Assembly: GCA_946699065.1 (NCBI GenBank)
Contig: CAMPDV010000013.1
Location: 558,001-622,000 of the forward strand
Length of the DNA stretch: 64,000 nucleotides
From: Loxodes magnus
Lineage: Eukaryota; Ciliophora; Karyorelictea; Loxodida; Loxodidae
Direction of reading: 5' to 3'
Positions 59,364 to 64,000 of this stretch are shown here, piece by piece. The translations under genes were made by a program, and so were the position numbers. The notes beneath the pieces are model-generated. The model was not told where the DNA came from, searched no databases, and saw only the letters and a list, made by a program, of their open reading frames with translations. Positions within the stretch are counted from its first letter, which is position 1, and each line of letters starts with the position of its first letter.

Positions 59364-62300
59364 CTTTTTTATTACTTTTTAAATGAATTATAGGGTGATT
59401 GATAATTTTTCTTTCAATTTAATAAATTTTATTATTATATTTTTGCTTCTCTTTTCCGATTTATTTATTAAGATCCTTTTTATGTTTTACTTTTTATTTG
59501 TTTAATGCATAGTAAGTAAATAATTTATAGGTATATTTATTTTTAAAAGCATCTTCTTTACTTTATTGAGTCTCTATCCATAGATTTTTATATATATCTT
59601 CAATTTTTGCTTCATACTTTTCTTTTTATTTATAATAAGATAATTATATGCTCGCCATTAGCATGAATTTTTATGTCATGTTAGAGTTTTTTCTACTGCT
59701 ATTCTAAGAAAACGTCAATTCTAATGAATTTTAATAGGATTTTATTTTTTTTCTATTCCATTTCAAAGATTTGCTCTTTAAATAAATCACATAGAAATAT
59801 TTGCTGTAAGCTTTCTGTCGCTGATACATTTTACCATTTTTTTGCTGTTTTGGAGCTATTTCTATCATTATTGTAGAACTATTTTTATTATTGCTTGCTA
59901 GCTTTAAAGAAGTTTATAAAAGTAATTAATGTATGGGCTATCTTTTAGTTTTTTTTCCTGCAAGTCAGTTGTAGATTTTAAGATACTCGATATAACGACT
60001 AAGAAATGTGCTAAGGAATAAATATTCCTTATTTTCACTTCTTGAAGCCTTTAAATTTAAGCTTTTCCGTACTTTTTACCTCTCAACTATCCTTCTTTAT
60101 CATAACCCCATATAAAACTATTTGTAATCAAAGCGCTAATTTTGAAAATGATAATTAAATTTCCCAAAAATAAAAGTTCGAATAATTAATTATTAAAAAA
60201 GTAAATTAAGAATGCTTTAAATATAAAAAATACAGCTTCTTATTTAAGATATCTACTGTAGCTTTACTTTTTGTAGTTACTATATTTAGATCATAATAGT
60301 AACTTTGCTTCTTATAATTTTATTTTTTAAGCTATTCTATATATTTAAATCCATTTTTCCAGTTAATAAAAATTATTGAGATTTAAATAAGATTTATCCA
60401 AAAAGAATCCACCAAGGAATTTTTTTTAAGAGCATTTGGTCTTAGAAATATATGTTCTTATTGCTTTGCAATTTGCTAATATTTCTATTCAAATAAATAT
60501 CAAAATGAATAAAATAAGATCTTTATTCAACTTTTAGAAATAGATGGAAAGATTTTGAAGAGATTAGAAAAAGGGTATTAAATATATTATAAGATATCAT
60601 GCAATAATTTACATGATAGATAGTAAAAAATAAAGTGGATAAAGTATTACTAAGCCAAAACTAAAAACAATACTTAGAAAACTTATTTTTTTAATTTTCT
60701 TAGATATATATATATTGATCAAACTAAAAATAATCCCTTATAACTATAAAATAAACATTAAAATAATGATTTTTTATAAGCAATTATTTCAATTATTTTG
60801 TTAATATAAAATTTGCTATTAATTAAGATATCAAATTATGTGAATAACTTTTATAGTATAATTTTAGAAATCGAAGATAATATCTAATGCAAGAATGAAT
60901 AAATCAAGAAAAAGTAAAAGATGAAAAGAAAGCAAGGATATTAAATTGTCGTGAATTAATCATTTTATGTGTGAAAATACTAGAATAGTGTATGGCTACT
61001 GTATTCTTTAATAGTCTATTGCAGCTTTCTAAAAATTGTAAACTAACTTATATTCATTTTCTAGAATCATTTCAATTTTTTTAAATAATCATATACGAAA
61101 GGACTTAAAAAAGATTTAATTGAAGATAAAATATTGTAAAAAAGTAGATAGACTTCAAAAAAGAAAGTTGAAACTAATAATGAGAAATAAAAAAAATTAC
61201 GCACTCAATTTAGCTTAAAATATGAATTATGAAATTTCAACTTTAACAAAGTCATTTTTATCTTCTCTAATACAAACATATTTTAGAAGGCTTTTAATTA
61301 TAACAAAATACTCTAAATTCTTACGTCTAAAAATTATATTTAAACATGATCCTTGTTTTTAAATTTTTGGTCTAATGTCTCAAATATTTTTCAAATATTT
61401 AGCTTTTAAATATTGAAGTTTAGTAATAATCAAGAATATTAAACATAATGAGGCGTTTTTTCTTGATAGACAGTAACTTTGATAAATGCATTAATAATAT
61501 GAAAAGATTCTTAAATAATTAACAAAATGCATGTATACAGTTCAGATTATTTTTATTAATAAATTTCATAAAATCTCGTAAGTTTTGCTCTTCTAATTTG
61601 TCTAACATTTCAGTGCTATACTTGATAGGCACTTAATAGACAAGAAAATGTTCGTAAAATGAAGTCTAACTTAATCTAACTAGCTTTTTTAATAATATTC
61701 ACCTCTTTTTTACTTAGACATCATTTTAAAATTACAGCAACTTAATATAATTTATAATCATATCTATTAATTATTCTAATCTCTATAGTTTCAAATTGCA
61801 TATTTTTTATTTTACGTTTGCTTAAATTATTTCCAAAACATAACTGATACCTTTTCTATAATTAACTACTTTTTTACTTAATTTTAGATTTATCCTTTCT
61901 CTAAAACCTTTTTAAGCATAGTAAAATATCCCTTCTTAATAAACTATTTGAATGCTATTTTTGAAATTAATATCATATTTTAATCCTAATTTCTATAAAA
62001 TAAAGCAAATTATCTTTATTTATCTTTCTATTATCTATACCATTTTATTTTATCAAATAACTCAAAAATATAAAAAGTTTACTTTTTAATTAGTTTATGA
62101 AATTATAGTTTTCTGCATAAAGTAGTTGGAAAAGCTTTTAGATTTGACTAAGAAAATATTTTATGTTTTTGATTATTTTAATTATATCTCTTTGTAATTT
62201 ATGTGTCTATTAGCTTTTAAAGGCATTTTTTATACCAATATATTAATAAAATGTGTATACTATTTATTCTTGATCTTATTAAAGCTACTTAAATTACCTA

Positions 62301-62738
62301 AACTTATTTAATTTGAATACTCTAAATGCCTTATCTTTCCTCTGGTATGATCAATTATTTTCTTGAGATAGCTTTTTAATTTATTTTTTGAGTATAGAGG
62401 GTAGATTATCCTTTGAAAATAGTCAACGAAGTTAAAGTACTCTCTGATACTCTCAACTGTAATAATTAAATCTTTATTAGATAATTTAAATGACCAATCA
62501 ATAGTTCTAAACTAAGTAAACTAGTTATAATATCTTATATTTTAGATCTAAAGCCTTTTACCTATTATCCTATACTTAATCTATTTGTATAAACCGTATT
62601 TATATTAGTTATCTAATATATTAATTTTTCATTTGCTTTCTGTCGAACTCTATTTAAAACCTTAAGAACACTATAGTTTGTAAATATCTAGAGAGAAATA
62701 AAAAAATTGATTAATGAAGTTTCAAGTATTTTAATAAG
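59364..62738. other. Unresolved T-rich region, 3.4 kb
   Basis: The most AT-rich part of the window, with long homopolymer runs. I see no recognisable domain, RNA gene or element on either strand. It may be intergenic or hold diverged minus-strand genes. Confidence 0.35.
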
Positions 62739-63134
62739 ATGTATCTTAATATATTTCTATTAGCTTTAGTTGTCTATAATATAGCAGTTTATATAAGTAT
62801 TAAGCAGGTAATTAAGAATAAGATTAAAAGCAAATGTATTGATTGCTCGAATCTTGTTTTTCTGCTTCTATTACGTAATCCATTTTGTGGAAATATCCAG
62901 CATAGCATACTGAGTTTTAGTTTTCAAACAAATTATCTCTCTGTTCTTATTGCTTAAACTGATCTTAAATAGCCTATTAAAAGACGCTTAAGAATTATTG
63001 ATTTTCTTCAGTTTAGTTCAGAGTTTTAATAAAATCTATAGAGTTACCAATGTGCTTCATTTGATAAGCTTGCTTCAATCCTGGATATCAAGCTTAACAA
63101 AGTACTGTTTTTTCCTCCATACTTTTCAAGATGA
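62739..63134 (+). CDS. Possible membrane protein, 131 aa
   Basis: ATG 62739 to in-frame TGA 63132-63134. Begins with a hydrophobic segment (YLNIFLLALVVYNIAVYISI), then a Lys-rich stretch, a second hydrophobic patch and a more polar C-terminus (QTDLKQPIKRRLRIIDFLQFSS). Its last 47 bp overlap the end of the convergent gene on the minus strand, which is better supported, so this call is weak. Confidence 0.3.
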
Positions 63135-63903
63135 AATAAGTTTAGTTTAATATCTAAAGCTAAGTGGTTATATCTATGCATCTTTTACCACCCTATGATA
63201 TATCCTAGCCATCAGCTTATTTATATACTCTTTTCTGATTCTAATTTTGGCTTTCGCTAGTACTAACTTCGTTAAAAGTAATACTTTCATGCATCTAATC
63301 TTTAAGAAATGCAAAGCTATTTTAAACATCTTAAAGCAAATACTCTTCGCTTCTTAAAGTCTCTTTAATGTCTCTATTATCTTTACCATACTTTGAATTA
63401 AATAAAAGTATCAGCATAGAATCTTCTTATTAGGATCTAATTAAACTCTCGTAAATTTAATCGATTATTGCTACGATAGAGCTATTACAACCATTCAGAA
63501 CCAGAATCTGATTGTTTTTACTAGTAGTAATATCATTATCAGATTTTTTGGTACTTGGATTTTCTTTTAAATTCTGCTCTTCAGCTTAATTTTGGCTTAT
63601 ATCAGTTCTATGTTATTTTTCTTTTTAATCAAATCCTACTTAGTCTCCTTATACTGGATCTTACTTCTATTAGATCTACTCTAGATTTAAATTTTAGATT
63701 TAAGACTCACTATTTTTAGCCTAGTTTAATATTTGAGCCTACTATTCTGCAGTTTTAAGAGTATCTTTAGGAAGACGAGATTTACTACCTCGGGTGTTAC
63801 TTTTATATATATAAACATTAGCTAGCATAACGAAGGCAATGAACAAGAAGGCAGCTATAGTATTGGCAAGAAGGGCTCACTTTAATGAATAGTTAGGAAT
63901 CAT
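63088..63903 (-). CDS. Single-pass membrane protein with acidic, Gln-rich stalk, 271 aa
   Basis: ATG 63903 to TGA 63090-63088, one frame, good codon pattern. Residues ~9-33 are a transmembrane segment (ALLANTIAAFLFIAFVMLANV) followed by a basic residue cluster. A Gln/Lys/Glu/Ser-rich stalk (~45-125) follows, then a small folded region (ILVLNGCNSSIVAIIDQIYESLI; DSMLILLFNSKYGKDN) that faintly resembles a von Willebrand A domain with a degenerate metal site. The tail is Gln/Ser-rich. One Trp near the N-terminus is TGA (SLKWALL). A type II or III membrane topology is likely. No family assigned. Confidence 0.65.
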
Positions 63904-64000
63904 AATATCTTATTTTTTATTATATAACTAAGATATTCTTTATAGCACTTTTCAAGCTTTCTTAACTATTTAAATTAACTATTTTAACTTTAAAAGCTTG

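Overview
This window is nuclear DNA of a ciliate that does not use the standard genetic code. Read conventionally it has almost no open reading frames. Read with TAA and TAG as glutamine and TGA as tryptophan, it resolves into about two dozen genes, many with clear eukaryotic homology: a three-repeat MYB, a ubiquitin protease, a DYRK kinase, NAA60, UBA4/MOCS3, a centrin, a B-box/kelch protein, a STAND NTPase, a PARP-like protein and a GLE1-like protein. Conserved tryptophans are written TGA (kinase subdomain IX, MYB repeats), yet most genes also end at a TGA. That fits the karyorelict code (NCBI table 27, Loxodes group) best. The Condylostoma code (table 28) is the alternative, because three genes lack a nearby TGA. 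The DNA is AT-rich and the gene-dense contig is long, which argues against a gene-sized nanochromosome. Several genes are interrupted by tiny GT-AG introns, most often 14 nt by frame analysis.

Layout. 1-6 kb: a membrane/coiled-coil gene (+), an EF-hand gene (-) and an unresolved membrane gene (+). 6.2-16.4 kb: one uninterrupted ~3,427-codon gene (+) with about 87 twelve-residue repeats and a C-terminal PARP regulatory plus degenerate catalytic domain. 17.4-20.8 kb: a minus-strand cluster (centrin-like, small coiled-coil protein, 3R-MYB, tiny ORF). 22-28 kb: two unknown genes, an H2B-like histone-fold protein and a TPR-DUSP-MYND-USP deubiquitinase. 29.3-30.2 kb: a retroelement-like insertion with a zinc knuckle and a 15-bp target-site duplication. 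30.6-36.9 kb (+): unknown protein, NAA60, FYVE-like protein, membrane-anchored GLE1-like protein. 37.7-43.5 kb (-): B-box/kelch, EF-hand and UBA4-like genes. 43.7-50.1 kb: coiled-coil gene (+) and a ~1,670-residue STAND NTPase (-). 52.4-55.5 kb: DYRK kinase (+). 57-64 kb: a probable mitochondrial protein, small ORFs and a membrane-anchored protein.

The genes do not form a pathway; they are ordinary cell-cycle, cytoskeletal, nuclear and protein-modification genes packed on both strands. Because stop codons do not delimit frames here, unrecognised stretches cannot be called reliably by eye, and I mark those. All coordinates are manual readings; gene ends assume TGA termination unless stated.
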